From Xanthomonas floridensis (GTDB taxonomy: Bacteria; Pseudomonadota; Gammaproteobacteria; Xanthomonadales; Xanthomonadaceae), in assembly GCF_001642575.1 (NCBI RefSeq), contig NZ_LXNG01000017.1, forward strand, positions 50,986 to 114,985: a DNA stretch of 64,000 bases, written 5' to 3'. Within the stretch, counting starts at the first letter, position 1, and each line of letters starts with the position of its first letter. A program made the translations under genes and the position numbers. Of this stretch, positions 35,948 through 45,093 are shown piece by piece. A model generated the notes under the pieces. The model did not search any database. It was not told the DNA's origin and saw only the letters and a program-made list of their open reading frames with translations.

Positions 35948-36489
35948 TGCAGTTCTCCGGTCATGTCGTGCGGCCATGGTCGCGTCAGACGGCGTGCATA
36001 CAGCGACAACACACCGCACGCCACACCCCAGCCGATGCCCACGGCGAGGACCGCATGCAGCAACGGCGGCAACAGTTCCACTGCGTGCCAACTGCGCTGC
36101 GCCAGCCAGTACGAAAACGGGCCGAAGATGGCACCCAGCAACACCGCCAGCCACGGGCGTTGCATCACGCTGCGCAGCGAATGGTTGAGCGTGAGCGCAA
36201 AGCCCAGCCACAACGCCAGAATCCATGCCGGCGCCAGCACGCTACCGGGCCACGGCACGGCGTAACGCACCCAGCCCCCCGCCGCCAGCGTGGTGTCCAG
36301 CAGCAAACCCAGTGCCAATGCAGCGATCAGCAATGGCACATCGCCGGCCGCGCGTCGCGAGGGCCACAGTTGATACAGCGCAAACAGCGCCAGTACCAGT
36401 AGCGTTGGCCACACGCGCCCGTGCGCAGCGGCGGCCACCGCCACCACCCAGAGCACCTGCAAGCCGAGATAGTTGCCGAGCTGCTTCAT
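35944..36489 (-). CDS. DUF2878 membrane protein
   Basis: 181 aa with about five hydrophobic helices (LQVLWVVAVAAAAHG, LLVLALFALYQLWP, PLLIAALALGLLLDTTL and onward) and an aromatic, Trp-rich periphery. The order and length match DUF2878, an uncharacterised family usually found in operons with CFA synthase and DUF1365. It follows the CFA synthase by 3 nt and overlaps the DUF1295 gene by 4 nt. The role may be to assemble or anchor the lipid-modifying enzymes. Confidence 0.74.
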   Translation of the reverse strand: MKQLGNYLGLQVLWVVAVAAAAHGRVWPTLLVLALFALYQLWPSRRAAGDVPLLIAALALGLLLDTTLAAGGWVRYAVPWPGSVLAPAWILALWLGFALTLNHSLRSVMQRPWLAVLLGAIFGPFSYWLAQRSWHAVELLPPLLHAVLAVGIGWGVACGVLSLYARRLTRPWPHDMTGELQ

Positions 36490-36492
36490 GCC

Positions 36493-37779
36493 TCACGCAA
36501 CACCGGGCACGAACTGCGGTGGGCGCGCGCCGGGCTTGCTCAGCCACAGGTGCACGTCGCCGATCGACCGTTCCAGAAAGCCGGCTTCGCAATAGGCCAG
36601 GTAGAACTCCCACATGCGGATGAAGCGCTCGTCGTAGCCCAGTGCGCGCACCTGCGGCAGCTGCGCCATGAAGCGCTGCCGCCACGCACGCAAGGTCAAT
36701 GCATAACTTGGGCCGATGTCTTCCAGATGGAACAGGCGCAGATCGCTGGCGCGCGCCACCGCGCCGGTCATCGCCGCAACCGACGGAATGAAGCTGCCGG
36801 GGAAGATATGCCGCTTGATAAAATCCACCGAATGCAGGGCCTGCTTGTAGCGGTGGTCCTCGATGGTGATGGCCTGGATCAGCGCCTCGCCATTGTCTGC
36901 GAGCAGGCTGCCGACCTTGGCGAAGTAGGTATCCAGATACTGGTGGCCGATCGCCTCGATCATCTCGATCGACACCACGCGATCGTAGCGGCCCTGCAGG
37001 TCGCGGTAGTCGCTCAACAACACGCTGACCCGGTCGCTCAGGCCGGCATCGGCGATGCGCTGGTTCGCCAGATCGAACTGCTCGCGCGAAATGGTGGTGG
37101 TGGTGACGCGGCAGCCGTGTTCGCGCGCCGCATGCAGTGCAAAACCGCCCCAGCCGGTGCCGATCTCGACCACGTGGTGCTGCGGACCCAGGCGCAGTTT
37201 CTGGCAGATGCGTTCGAGCTTGCGCGTGGCCGCACGCTCCAGTGCCGCTTCGCCCTGGGCTTCTTCGCCGTCGACGAAGATCGCCGACGAGTACATCAGG
37301 TTCTCGTCCAGAAACAATTTGAATAGCGGGTTGCCCAGGTCGTAATGCGCGGCGATGTTGCGCCGGCTGCCGCTGCGGGTATTGCGGGCCAGCGCATGCA
37401 GGCTGCGCATGGCCCAGCCGCCGAGGCGCGCGGTACCGGTTTCCATCGCATCCAGGCGGTCGCGATTGCGCAGCAGCACGCGCATCAGCCCGACCAGATC
37501 GTCGCATTGCCATTGCCCGTCCATGTACGACTCGCCGGCACCCACGCTGCCGTTGAGCGCGGCCTGGCGGTAGAAGCCGGGATCGGTTACGCGCAGCTGC
37601 ACCTGCAAGGCGCTCGCGTCGCTGGCAGTGCCCAGCGTGGTGATGCCGTCGGCGTCGTGCAGCTGCAATTGCCCGTCACGCAGCTCGCCCAGCGTGGCCA
37701 ACAGGCGCTTGCGCAGCAGGCGGTCCGTCCAGGAAGCCGCGCGTGGCGCAGCAGTATCGGGCAGGGACGTGGCGTTCAT
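36493..37779 (-). CDS. cfa: Cyclopropane-fatty-acyl-phospholipid synthase
   Basis: 428 aa, full-length CFA synthase. The N-terminal lipid-binding part (about 1-125) includes NGSVGAGESYMDGQWQCDDL. The catalytic domain has NIAAHYDLGNPLFKLFLDEN, SAM motif I VVEIGTGWGGFALHAA, EMIEAIGHQYLDTYF and SFIPSVAAMTGA; these are the usual CFAS signatures. It transfers a methylene from SAM to a cis double bond of a phospholipid acyl chain. It overlaps the DUF1365 gene by 4 nt, so translation is coupled. Confidence 0.93.
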   Translation of the reverse strand: MNATSLPDTAAPRAASWTDRLLRKRLLATLGELRDGQLQLHDADGITTLGTASDASALQVQLRVTDPGFYRQAALNGSVGAGESYMDGQWQCDDLVGLMRVLLRNRDRLDAMETGTARLGGWAMRSLHALARNTRSGSRRNIAAHYDLGNPLFKLFLDENLMYSSAIFVDGEEAQGEAALERAATRKLERICQKLRLGPQHHVVEIGTGWGGFALHAAREHGCRVTTTTISREQFDLANQRIADAGLSDRVSVLLSDYRDLQGRYDRVVSIEMIEAIGHQYLDTYFAKVGSLLADNGEALIQAITIEDHRYKQALHSVDFIKRHIFPGSFIPSVAAMTGAVARASDLRLFHLEDIGPSYALTLRAWRQRFMAQLPQVRALGYDERFIRMWEFYLAYCEAGFLERSIGDVHLWLSKPGARPPQFVPGVA

Positions 37780-38660
37780 CGGCGATCTCGCACAGGCGGG
37801 TGGGGGTGGTCATGCACAGGGTTGCCGCGCAGCCACAGGCGCAAGGCCTGCCAGTGGATGGCGAGCACCACCTGCACGGTCATCAAGGGGTAGGCGAGCA
37901 AGGTGCGCGCCAGCGTACGCGCGGTCAGTGGCTGACGTTGCAGGACCAGCGTGGCATCGAAGCGGCGCGTGCCGCTGTTGTCGATCGCGCGGTCGGCGGT
38001 GGCATCGGCGGCATCCAGCACGTCCATATGCACGCGCAGGTGCGCGGCCGGCACGCTGAAGCGCCAGTCGTACTGATGCTGCATGCCCATGAACGGCGAG
38101 ACGTGGAAGCGCTTGTCGAACCGCCAGGCATGCACATCGCGATGCGTGCGCGCCTGCGCCACCGGCAGCACATAGGCGTGGCGTTGCTGCCAGGGCGTGT
38201 TGGTGATTTCCGCCACGATCCAGCGCAGGCCGTCATGCCGGTCGAAGCAGTAGTAAAAGCTCACCGGGTTGAACACGTGGCCGAAGTAGCGCAGATGCGT
38301 CAGCAGCCGGATCGCACCGTCCGGCCGCTCGCCGGTGTGCGCCTGTACGCACTCGCGCACGGCCTGATCCAGCGGAATGGCCGGGTCGCCCAGGTAATCG
38401 CTGCGGCGGAACTGCGCCAGGTTGGCGCGTCCCACCGACCACAGCCAGCGGCCCGCGAAGACCTGATCGAGCTCGGACAGATCCAGATACAGCAGGAACA
38501 GCCGGTAGCGGAAATCCAGCGGTCTGGGCGCGAAGCGGCGATGCCGCACCCATCCGGTGTAGACCGCGCTGCGCAAGCCGCCCGCCACGCTGCCGGCACC
38601 GCTGTCCTCACCGGGAGGCAGCGGCACCGCATCGGTGCTGGCTTCGCGCAGCAGTTGCAT
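37776..38660 (-). CDS. DUF1365 protein
   Basis: 294 aa from the ATG at 38660; the frame upstream is open but overlaps the FAD gene. The DUF1365 hallmarks are SAVYTGWVRHRRFAPRPLDF at the start, YFGHVFNPVSFYYCFD in the middle and DKRFHVSPFMGMQ. The family is uncharacterised, often beside CFA synthases and amine-oxidase-like FAD proteins. Two conserved His/Asn pairs suggest an enzyme. It overlaps its neighbours on both sides by 4 and 1 nt, showing a single transcript. One known setting is the RpoE/ChrR lipid-modification gene set of Rhodobacter (from memory). Confidence 0.86.
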   Translation of the reverse strand: MQLLREASTDAVPLPPGEDSGAGSVAGGLRSAVYTGWVRHRRFAPRPLDFRYRLFLLYLDLSELDQVFAGRWLWSVGRANLAQFRRSDYLGDPAIPLDQAVRECVQAHTGERPDGAIRLLTHLRYFGHVFNPVSFYYCFDRHDGLRWIVAEITNTPWQQRHAYVLPVAQARTHRDVHAWRFDKRFHVSPFMGMQHQYDWRFSVPAAHLRVHMDVLDAADATADRAIDNSGTRRFDATLVLQRQPLTARTLARTLLAYPLMTVQVVLAIHWQALRLWLRGNPVHDHPHPPVRDRR

Positions 38661-39910
38661 CACCAAGTCACTCCCAGGCCATGCGCCACATCCACGCCGC
38701 TGCGCAGGCCATCTTCGTGGAAGCCGAAGCCCCAGGCTGCACCGGCAAACCAGGTGTGCTGCCTGCCCTGAATCTCGGATTTGCGGCCCTGCGCCGCCAG
38801 TGCGGCGGCGTTCTGCACCGGATGCCGGTAGCGCATGCGCCGCAGCACCTTGGCCGGGTCGATGTCGTGGTCGCGGTTGAGGGAGACGATGAACGGCTGG
38901 GGTGCGTCGATCGATTGCAGCGCGTTCATCCAGTAGCTCACCGTGCAGGGCGCTTGCGGGTCGGCCGGCACATGCGCGTTCCAGGCTGCCCAGGCGCGCC
39001 GGTCGCGCGGCAGGATGCGTGCATCGGTGTGGAGCACGGTGTCGTTGTCCTGGTAGGTGATGCCGCCCAGGATCTGCTGTTCGGCCTCGGACGCATCGCT
39101 GAGCAATGCCAGTGCATCGTCGGCGTGGCAGGCCAGCACCACCTCGTCGAAATGTTCCTGCCCACGCAGCGAGCTCACCACCACGCCATCGGGCGTACGG
39201 CGGATGCCGTGCACCGGCGTGGACAGGCGCTCGAGCACCTGCCAGCGCCGCCGCAGCGCACGCACGTAGCTGTTGGAGCCGCCACGTACCACCTGCCACT
39301 GCGGCCGCCCGCTGATCTGCAGCATGTGGTGGTTGGCCATGAAGCCGATCAACTGGCCCATCGGAAACTCAAGAATGGTCTGCGATGGCGAGGACCATAG
39401 CGCCGACGCCATCGGCACCAGATGCTGATCGCGGAACGCCGCGCCATAGCCGTGCCGCTGCAGATAGGGGCCCAGCGTGCTGAAGCGTTCGTCGCCATGC
39501 AGCACCGCCGGCGCCTGCCGATAGAAGCGGCGCAGGTCGGCCAGCATGCCCCAGAAGCGCGGGCTGAGCAGGTTGCGGCGCTGGCAGAACAGCCCGTTCA
39601 AGGTGCCGGCGTTGTATTCGAGTCCGCTGCGCGCATCGTGCACCGAAAAGCTCATCGTGGTTGGCTGCGCGGCCACGTCGAGCTCGGCGAACATACGCGT
39701 GAGCAGTGGGTAGTGCTGCGGGTTGAACACGATGAAGCCGCTGTCCACCGCGTAGCGCTGCCCGTCCAATTGGATCTCGTGGGTGTGGGTGTGCCCGCCC
39801 AGGTAATCGGCAGCTTCGAACACCGTGACCTCGTAGCGGCGCGACAGCAGCCACGCTGCGCCCAGGCCGGCAATGCCGCTGCCGACCACGGCAATCCTGC
39901 GCTCGCTCAT
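38660..39910 (-). CDS. FAD-dependent amine-oxidase-like desaturase/oxidoreductase
   Basis: 416 aa from the ATG at 39910. The N-terminal dinucleotide motif is [18 protein letters not shown], followed by [13 protein letters not shown]. The second half carries the amine-oxidase-family substrate domain, with a [11 protein letters not shown] strand and [14 protein letters not shown] near the C-terminus. It resembles phytoene-desaturase/amine-oxidase-like proteins that occur with CFA-type enzymes. A direct role in oxidising or desaturating a methylated acyl chain is plausible but unproven. It starts 4 nt inside the desaturase gene, so they are coupled. Confidence 0.84.
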   Translation of the reverse strand: MSERRIAVVGSGIAGLGAAWLLSRRYEVTVFEAADYLGGHTHTHEIQLDGQRYAVDSGFIVFNPQHYPLLTRMFAELDVAAQPTTMSFSVHDARSGLEYNAGTLNGLFCQRRNLLSPRFWGMLADLRRFYRQAPAVLHGDERFSTLGPYLQRHGYGAAFRDQHLVPMASALWSSPSQTILEFPMGQLIGFMANHHMLQISGRPQWQVVRGGSNSYVRALRRRWQVLERLSTPVHGIRRTPDGVVVSSLRGQEHFDEVVLACHADDALALLSDASEAEQQILGGITYQDNDTVLHTDARILPRDRRAWAAWNAHVPADPQAPCTVSYWMNALQSIDAPQPFIVSLNRDHDIDPAKVLRRMRYRHPVQNAAALAAQGRKSEIQGRQHTWFAGAAWGFGFHEDGLRSGVDVAHGLGVTW

Positions 39911-40905
39911 TGGCTCACCCGTTGGCCACGGCTGACCAGCGACGCCGGCATCGGCCTGAGATCCCAAACCAGGCCCACCCACGACATCGCGGTGAGTCCG
40001 TACCAGGTCATGTCGTACTCCCACCAGCGCAGGCCCTGGCGTGCGGAGCCGGGATAGAAGTGGTGGTTGTTGTGCCAGCCTTCGCCGAAGGTGAGCAACG
40101 CCAGCAGCCAGTTGTTGCGGCTGTCATCGCGAGTCTCGAAGCGCCGGCTACCGAAGCGGTGCGCCAGCGAATTGATGGTGAAGGTGGCATGGAACAGTGC
40201 CACGGTGGAGATCACGAACCCCCACACCAGCAGCTGTGGACCATTGGTGTGCAGGCCCGGTGCGGCACTGTCCAGCCAGCTGCCGAGCAGGTACAGGCCA
40301 ACGGCGAGCAGCACCGGCATCACGATGTCGAAGCGGTCGAGGAAGCGCAGCTCGGCAAAACGACGCAGGTCCGGGATGACCTCCCAGTCGGTGCGGAAAT
40401 TGCGCGGGGTCAGGAACCAGCCGGTGTGGCTCCACCAAAAGCCGTGCTGCGCCGGCGAATGCGGATCGCGGCCGGTATCGGTATGCCGGTGATGGTTGCG
40501 GTGATGTGCGGCCCACCATAGCGGCCCGCGTTGCACGCAGGTGGCGCCGATGGCGGCAAACACGAACTGCAGCACGCGCGAGGTCTTGAAGGCGCGATGC
40601 GAAAAGTAGCGGTGGTAGAAACCGGTCAGCGCGAACATGCGCAGTGCATACAGCGCCAGCGCCGTGCCGACCGCAAACCATGATGCACCAACCCAGAACA
40701 CCGCCAGGCAGGCCAGGTGCAGCGCGATGAAGGGCAGGGCGCGCAGCCAGTCGATGCGGTCGGCGCGCGCCTCGTCCAACGGACCGTCGGCTTGCGAATC
40801 CACCCAGCGGCGCAGGCTGCCCAGACGGCCGGCAAGTCCGCCACGCCGACGCGAGGGGCTGGGCCGGGGCGAGGCGGCGTGAGGGTCGATTCCGGTACTC
40901 GGCAC
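39907..40905 (-). CDS. Membrane acyl desaturase (first gene of lipid operon)
   Basis: 332 aa. The start codon is GTG at 40905, behind GGAG; an out-of-frame ATG lies nearby. Three His boxes are intact: HRYFSH, HRNHH and HNNHH, as in delta-9 stearoyl/acyl-CoA desaturases. Four membrane helices in two hairpins. It inserts a cis double bond in an acyl chain using oxygen and an electron donor that is not encoded nearby. The product is what CFA synthase methylates, so the operon starts by making the substrate. Confidence 0.9.
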   Translation of the reverse strand: MPSTGIDPHAASPRPSPSRRRGGLAGRLGSLRRWVDSQADGPLDEARADRIDWLRALPFIALHLACLAVFWVGASWFAVGTALALYALRMFALTGFYHRYFSHRAFKTSRVLQFVFAAIGATCVQRGPLWWAAHHRNHHRHTDTGRDPHSPAQHGFWWSHTGWFLTPRNFRTDWEVIPDLRRFAELRFLDRFDIVMPVLLAVGLYLLGSWLDSAAPGLHTNGPQLLVWGFVISTVALFHATFTINSLAHRFGSRRFETRDDSRNNWLLALLTFGEGWHNNHHFYPGSARQGLRWWEYDMTWYGLTAMSWVGLVWDLRPMPASLVSRGQRVSQ

Positions 40906-41113
40906 GCATCAATCTCCGTGTGTAGTCGTGACCCTGTACGGAAGCGGCCGGCAAACAGATGCACCCGCCCGGTCGATCACACGCCCGCTCGGGCCGTGGC
41001 GCTCAGCCTCGCATGGGAATCGCGGAACTGCGCGCTTGCACGCACGATCGCACCATCGCGCATGGCGATATGTGCGCGCAGTATCGGTGACACGTATGAG
41101 GCTGCTTGTGAAT

Positions 41114-41146
41114 ACGGCTGCCTGCGCATGGATCGCAGGCAGCCGT
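41114..41146 (-). terminator. Strong hairpin after the anti-sigma gene
   Basis: A 13-bp perfect stem ACGGCTGCCTGCG / CGCAGGCAGCCGT with a 7-nt loop, 12 nt past the anti-sigma stop on the minus strand. There is no long T run, so some transcription may continue into the desaturase operon 209 nt further on. Confidence 0.55.
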
Positions 41147-41158
41147 GGCGTTGCTGGC

Positions 41159-41983
41159 TCAGGGCGCCATTGCCAGCGTGCTGATGCCGCCCTTGGCGAC
41201 CACCGTGCCGGTTGCCACGCCGCCTGGCGCACCGCCCGGCGGTTCCAGCGTCACTGCCAGGATTGCCTCGTTGCTGAGCATGGGCATCAGCTGATCGGGA
41301 ATCTGCGCACGACGCGCACGTTGATCGTCGAAGGTGCCCATCGAATGCGCCTTGCCGTCCGGTGTGATCAGCCACAGCTCGGGCACCTTGTCGGCGGTGG
41401 CGGTGCGGTCCAGCGGCGTCACCGTGATGGTGTGCTTATCGGCATCCATCAGCGCCACATAGCCCGGACGCCCGTCTTCGGTCGCCAGGGTCGAGGTCAT
41501 CGCAATGCCGGTCGCCGGCGGTGTGGCCGCAGGCGGGGTAACCGGCGTCTGCACGACGGGGGTGTCGCGCGGCGGTTGCACGGGCGCGGTACGCAGGTTC
41601 AACAGCGCCAGCACGCAGACCGCCGCAGTGGCCACGCCAGCGGCGCTGGCCCAGCGCCAGAAGCGCACGTTGTTCCAGAGCGGGGCGGGCGGCGTGCCGG
41701 TGCTTGCAGGCGCTGCCACTGGCACGGCGCGTAGCGGCGTGTCGAAGCCCAGCGTCTGGCGCACGCGTGCCCAGACCTGATCCGGCGGTGTCACCGCGGC
41801 GATCTCTTCCAGTAGCGGGGCCAGATGGTCCTGCCACTGCAGCACCGCCTGGGCGAACGGGGCATCGGTGGCAATGCGCTGCTCGGCCGCCAGACGTTCG
41901 TCTGCGCTGAGCAGGCCCAGCACGTACTCGCCGGCCAGCACGTCGCGCGGTGGCTCCTGGTCGATGGGAAAGGGCGTGCTCAT
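41159..41983 (-). CDS. RskA-type membrane anti-sigma factor
   Basis: 274 aa. The start ATG at 41983 overlaps the sigma-factor stop as ATGA; a start 4 codons upstream is less likely. The cytoplasmic N-terminal domain has VLAGEYVLGLLSADERLAAE and an HLAPLLEEIAAV helix. One membrane helix lies around 115-135. A Pro/Thr-rich linker (VVQTPVTPPAATPPATG) leads to a periplasmic RskA beta domain ending GGISTLAMAP. RskA-type factors hold ECF sigma at the membrane and are released by regulated proteolysis. Confidence 0.88.
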   Translation of the reverse strand: MSTPFPIDQEPPRDVLAGEYVLGLLSADERLAAEQRIATDAPFAQAVLQWQDHLAPLLEEIAAVTPPDQVWARVRQTLGFDTPLRAVPVAAPASTGTPPAPLWNNVRFWRWASAAGVATAAVCVLALLNLRTAPVQPPRDTPVVQTPVTPPAATPPATGIAMTSTLATEDGRPGYVALMDADKHTITVTPLDRTATADKVPELWLITPDGKAHSMGTFDDQRARRAQIPDQLMPMLSNEAILAVTLEPPGGAPGGVATGTVVAKGGISTLAMAP

Positions 41984-42543
41984 CGTTCCAGACATGCCTT
42001 GAGTTTGGCCAGGCTACGGCGGATCCAGCTCTTGACCGTGCCGATGGGTGTGTCGGTGCGCGCGGCAAGTTCTTCGTAGGTGATGCCTTCGAAGAACGCA
42101 GTACGAATCAGCTCGCTACGCGGCGGCTCCAGCTCGGCCAGGCAGTGATCGATACGGCGGCGCGTGCTGGCGCGTTCGGTTCGCTCAAGCGGCAGCGCAT
42201 CGTGGTCGCGCAGCTCGCCGGCATCGTCCAGCGCGACATTGCGGCGCTGCGGTGCGTTGGCGCGCAGATGGTCGATGGCCTTGTTGCGCGCGATCATCGC
42301 CAGCCAGGTCAGCCCGCGGGCACGGCTGGGGTCGAATTGACCGGCCTTGTGCCAGATCAGCGTAAACACGTCCTGCAGCACTTCCTCGGCTTCGGCGCGC
42401 TGCGGGATCAACCGCAGGCACACGCCGAACAGCTTGGGCGAGGTCTGCCGATACAGCGCTTCGAAGGCATGCCGGTCGCCACCCGCGGTTGCGGTCAGCA
42501 GGCGTCCGGTCTCATCGTCGTCGTGGCCAGGAATGGCACTCAT
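41980..42543 (-). CDS. ECF sigma factor of the lipid operon
   Basis: 187 aa from the ATG at 42543. Region 2 is DRHAFEALYRQTSPKLFGVC with AEEVLQDVFTLIWHKAGQFD. Region 4 has SELIRTAFFEGITYEELAAR and TPIGTVKSWIRRSLAKLKACL. The pair with an RskA-type anti-sigma fits the SigK/EcfG-neighbour ECF19-like group, though I cannot type it exactly. It is followed by the anti-sigma gene with an ATGA overlap and lies immediately upstream of the seven lipid genes, so it is the obvious candidate regulator of them. Confidence 0.92.
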   Translation of the reverse strand: MSAIPGHDDDETGRLLTATAGGDRHAFEALYRQTSPKLFGVCLRLIPQRAEAEEVLQDVFTLIWHKAGQFDPSRARGLTWLAMIARNKAIDHLRANAPQRRNVALDDAGELRDHDALPLERTERASTRRRIDHCLAELEPPRSELIRTAFFEGITYEELAARTDTPIGTVKSWIRRSLAKLKACLER

Positions 42544-42601
42544 GCGGTCGGGCGTTGGGAGAGGTAAGCGCGATGCTACCGGACTGGGCCGACGCTGTCC
42601 T

Positions 42602-42967
42602 TCACTTGCGCCACCACAGCAGCGCAGCGGCGAGCAGCAAGACGATTTCCACCACGGCCAGCGCCACCGTGGGCGCGGACACCGGCCATAGCTTGGCCAG
42701 CGACGCGCTGCGGAACAGCACGATGGGCACGTAGAAGGCGAGTGCGACCAGCAGGCCGGTGCGCGGTTGATCGATCCAGGCGAAGTAGCCGAACAGGAAC
42801 GCCATGCCCAGCTGCAGGCCGCCATAGATGACCAGATATTCGGATTGCCCGGCAGGCGAGAGCTGGGTATAGCCCACCGCGTTTGCGGTCTTGAGCGGCG
42901 AGAGCGTGCACCAGATCGCCAGGGCGACGTACAGCACTGCGTTGATCCAGAGATAGGCCTTTGCCAT
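42602..42967 (-). CDS. DUF4345-like four-helix membrane protein
   Basis: 121 aa with four hydrophobic helices (about 5-25, 45-65, 72-90, 97-117). The sequence after helix 1, SPAGQSEYLVIYGGLQLGMA, resembles DUF4345. Function unknown. It starts 85 nt after the exported protein gene and ends 58 nt before the sigma gene, so it may share the transcript. Confidence 0.7.
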   Translation of the reverse strand: MAKAYLWINAVLYVALAIWCTLSPLKTANAVGYTQLSPAGQSEYLVIYGGLQLGMAFLFGYFAWIDQPRTGLLVALAFYVPIVLFRSASLAKLWPVSAPTVALAVVEIVLLLAAALLWWRK

Positions 42968-43052
42968 GCGGGTGCTCCTGTGCGCGGAATGGGTGCCCGG
43001 GCCGTTGTACGCAACGGCGCGTGGTCGGGCGTGAAGATGGTGCGGGCCGGCA

Positions 43053-43841
43053 TCACGGGGCGCCGCAACTGCCGGTCAGCGGCTGCTCGCGCGCCTGACG
43101 CAACGCGTCGTCGCTACTGGCACCTGGCGCGGTGTCCGGAAACACGATGCGCACGCGCGGATAACGCCCGTGTGCATCGCGCAGGTTGCCCACGCCGCGG
43201 AACTCCAGCAGGCGTTTGCTGGCAATGGAATAGCGCACCTCCAGCGAGGGCACCGCCGCGCCGTACCAGGCATCAAGTGAAATGCGGAAGCGGCGCTGGC
43301 CGGCAACATCGTCGACGCGTTCGACGCGAAACGCCAACTGCCGTTGCAGGCTGGGCAGCACGAAATCCACCCGTTGCGACGCGCTGGCCAGGGCATCCCA
43401 GTGGGCGCGCAGGTAGGCATCGAAGCCGGCATCGATCACGCGCTCGTCTTCGCCGGCCGGTAGTGCGGCACGGCGCTCAGGCTTGCCGGGCGGTTGCTGG
43501 AACATCTCGCGCACGCCATCGCGTCGGCGCACGCCTTCGCGATACCCGTCGCGTCCGTCGGTCAGGCTGAAATCGGGCGCCGTGCCGCCACCGTCGACCT
43601 GCTTGCGCGCGAACGCCTGCCCATTGGGGCAGCGGTACAGCACCAGTCGCCCGCCGTTATCGAGCAGCCAGTGCGATTCGCGATAGCGCAATGCGCCGCT
43701 GTCGGCATCGAAGACCTCGCCATCCACGCGTGTCACCGCCCCCGCACCCATGGGCAGGCTGCCAAGCACCAGCAGCAACAGCGGCGGAATCGACCGGCAG
43801 CAGGCGGCAATCGCGGCAATGGCAGTGGCAAGTGGGCGCAT
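43053..43841 (-). CDS. Exported protein of unknown function
   Basis: 262 aa from the ATG at 43841; a start at 43880 would lengthen the signal. Signal peptide (MRPLATAIAAIAACC onward, cleavage near residue 36). The mature part has a DGEVFDADSGALRYRESHWL opening, a VDFVLPSLQRQLAFRVERVD strand pair and a C-terminal RYPRVRIVFPDTAP. Charged clusters (REGVRRRDGVREMF) suggest a soluble periplasmic protein. The first gene of the run leading to the sigma pair, 85 nt before the DUF4345-like gene. No family recognised. Confidence 0.66.
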   Translation of the reverse strand: MRPLATAIAAIAACCRSIPPLLLLVLGSLPMGAGAVTRVDGEVFDADSGALRYRESHWLLDNGGRLVLYRCPNGQAFARKQVDGGGTAPDFSLTDGRDGYREGVRRRDGVREMFQQPPGKPERRAALPAGEDERVIDAGFDAYLRAHWDALASASQRVDFVLPSLQRQLAFRVERVDDVAGQRRFRISLDAWYGAAVPSLEVRYSIASKRLLEFRGVGNLRDAHGRYPRVRIVFPDTAPGASSDDALRQAREQPLTGSCGAP

Positions 43842-44002
43842 CGGCACATCCTCGATGGGAGTGCTTACCCATACGGGCACGGCCGCAGCATGGATGCGCC
43901 AGTGCGCGTCAGGGCGTTCCTGACTGTCTGTGGGTGGAGCGGGGGGATGCCTGCATGGCGGACCGCATGACGATCGTCAATCCGCCAGGCCTGGCGTGGC
44001 GT

Positions 44003-44422
44003 TCAGCCGAGTGGATGCAGCGCGATGCAATCCACCGGGCACGCCGGGAGGCAAAGCTCGCAACCGGTGCACAGCGGCGCAATGACCGTATGCATGTGCT
44101 TGGCGCCACCGACGATGGCATCCACCGGACACGCCTGGATGCATTTGGTACAGCCGATGCAGTCGGCCTCCACGATCCACGCCACCTGCGCCGGTTTGTG
44201 CGCTCCGCGACTGCGATCGTAGGGACGTGCGGGCACGCCCAGCAGTTGCGCCAGCGCACGCGCACCGGCATCGCCGCCGGGAGGGCAGTGGTCGACTCCC
44301 GCCTGACCGTCCGCCATTGCCTGCGCATAGGGGCGGCAGCCGTCGTAGCCGCACTGGCCGCATTGCGTCTGTGGCAGCAGGCGGTCGAGGCGTTCGACCA
44401 GATCGGGCGTGGGGACGGGCAT
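44003..44422 (-). CDS. rnfB: RnfB-like iron-sulfur ferredoxin
   Basis: 139 aa from the ATG at 44422. An N-terminal 4Fe-4S binding segment CGQCGYDGC with a later Cys (4Fe-4S/DUF4445-type) is followed by two ferredoxin clusters: [12 protein letters not shown] and [12 protein letters not shown]. This is the RnfB/RsxB layout without the membrane anchor of the E. coli protein. The other rnf genes are not in the window, so it is either stand-alone or an orphan ferredoxin. It follows the HAD gene by 7 nt. Confidence 0.87.
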   Translation of the reverse strand: MPVPTPDLVERLDRLLPQTQCGQCGYDGCRPYAQAMADGQAGVDHCPPGGDAGARALAQLLGVPARPYDRSRGAHKPAQVAWIVEADCIGCTKCIQACPVDAIVGGAKHMHTVIAPLCTGCELCLPACPVDCIALHPLG

Positions 44423-44429
44423 TGCGATG

Positions 44430-45020
44430 TCAGTGCAGCGGATGGCCGCGATACCAGCGCTGATGCGCCAGTGCCAGCATCGGCCGGTCTTCGCGGCTGT
44501 CGCCGTAGGCGTGCACGCAGGCGTACTGCGCCAGGTCGTAGCCTGCGCGGATCTGCATGGCCTTGTGCGGCCCGCAATCACCATCGGCATAGCGCCCGCT
44601 CAGCACGCCACCGGTGTGTTCGAGCCGGTTGCAGATCAGCGACAACCCATGCTGCGCGCACCACGGCTGCAGGTACAGGTCCAGCGAGCCGGAGACAAGC
44701 ACCACTTCATGCCCCCGCGCCTGATGCCAGTCGATGCGTTGCATCATCTGCGCACGCAATACGCCCGGCAGTGCAGTGCGCGCGTAATCGGCGCCATGCA
44801 TGGCCATTTCCTCCAGCGAGCGACCACTGAACACGATGCGCGTGACCCGCGCGCGCAGCGCGGCCGCGGACACCACGCCCAGCCGATAGCCCAGCACCCA
44901 CGGGCCGACCTGCCACTTTGCTGCGGCCAGCTGCGCCGGCGTGGCCACCTTGCGCAGGAAGCGCGCACAGGTGTCGCAGGTGGTGATGGTGTGATCGAAG
45001 TCGAACAGGGCCAGGTGCAT
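44430..45020 (-). CDS. HAD-family phosphatase (SerB-like)
   Basis: 196 aa from the ATG at 45020. The nucleophile motif is FDFDHTIT (DxDxT), motif II VSGS, motif III Lys within GPHKAMQ and the Asp pair in [11 protein letters not shown]. The length and the small helical cap match the phosphoserine phosphatase-like / HAD-IB group. Substrate unknown; phosphoserine is possible. It lies between metG and the RnfB-like gene. Confidence 0.85.
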   Translation of the reverse strand: MHLALFDFDHTITTCDTCARFLRKVATPAQLAAAKWQVGPWVLGYRLGVVSAAALRARVTRIVFSGRSLEEMAMHGADYARTALPGVLRAQMMQRIDWHQARGHEVVLVSGSLDLYLQPWCAQHGLSLICNRLEHTGGVLSGRYADGDCGPHKAMQIRAGYDLAQYACVHAYGDSREDRPMLALAHQRWYRGHPLH

Positions 45021-45093
45021 GCGGGCGGGGATTGGGGAGTCGGGAGTGGGGATTGTAAAAGCGTGGTGACTGGTTGTTCGCTTCTCCTGAAGG

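Noticed and set aside
36493..37779. The CFA synthase considered as a mycolic-acid-type methyltransferase.
   Set aside because: The complete N-terminal lipid-binding part and length match bacterial CFA synthase; no mycolic acid genes are present.
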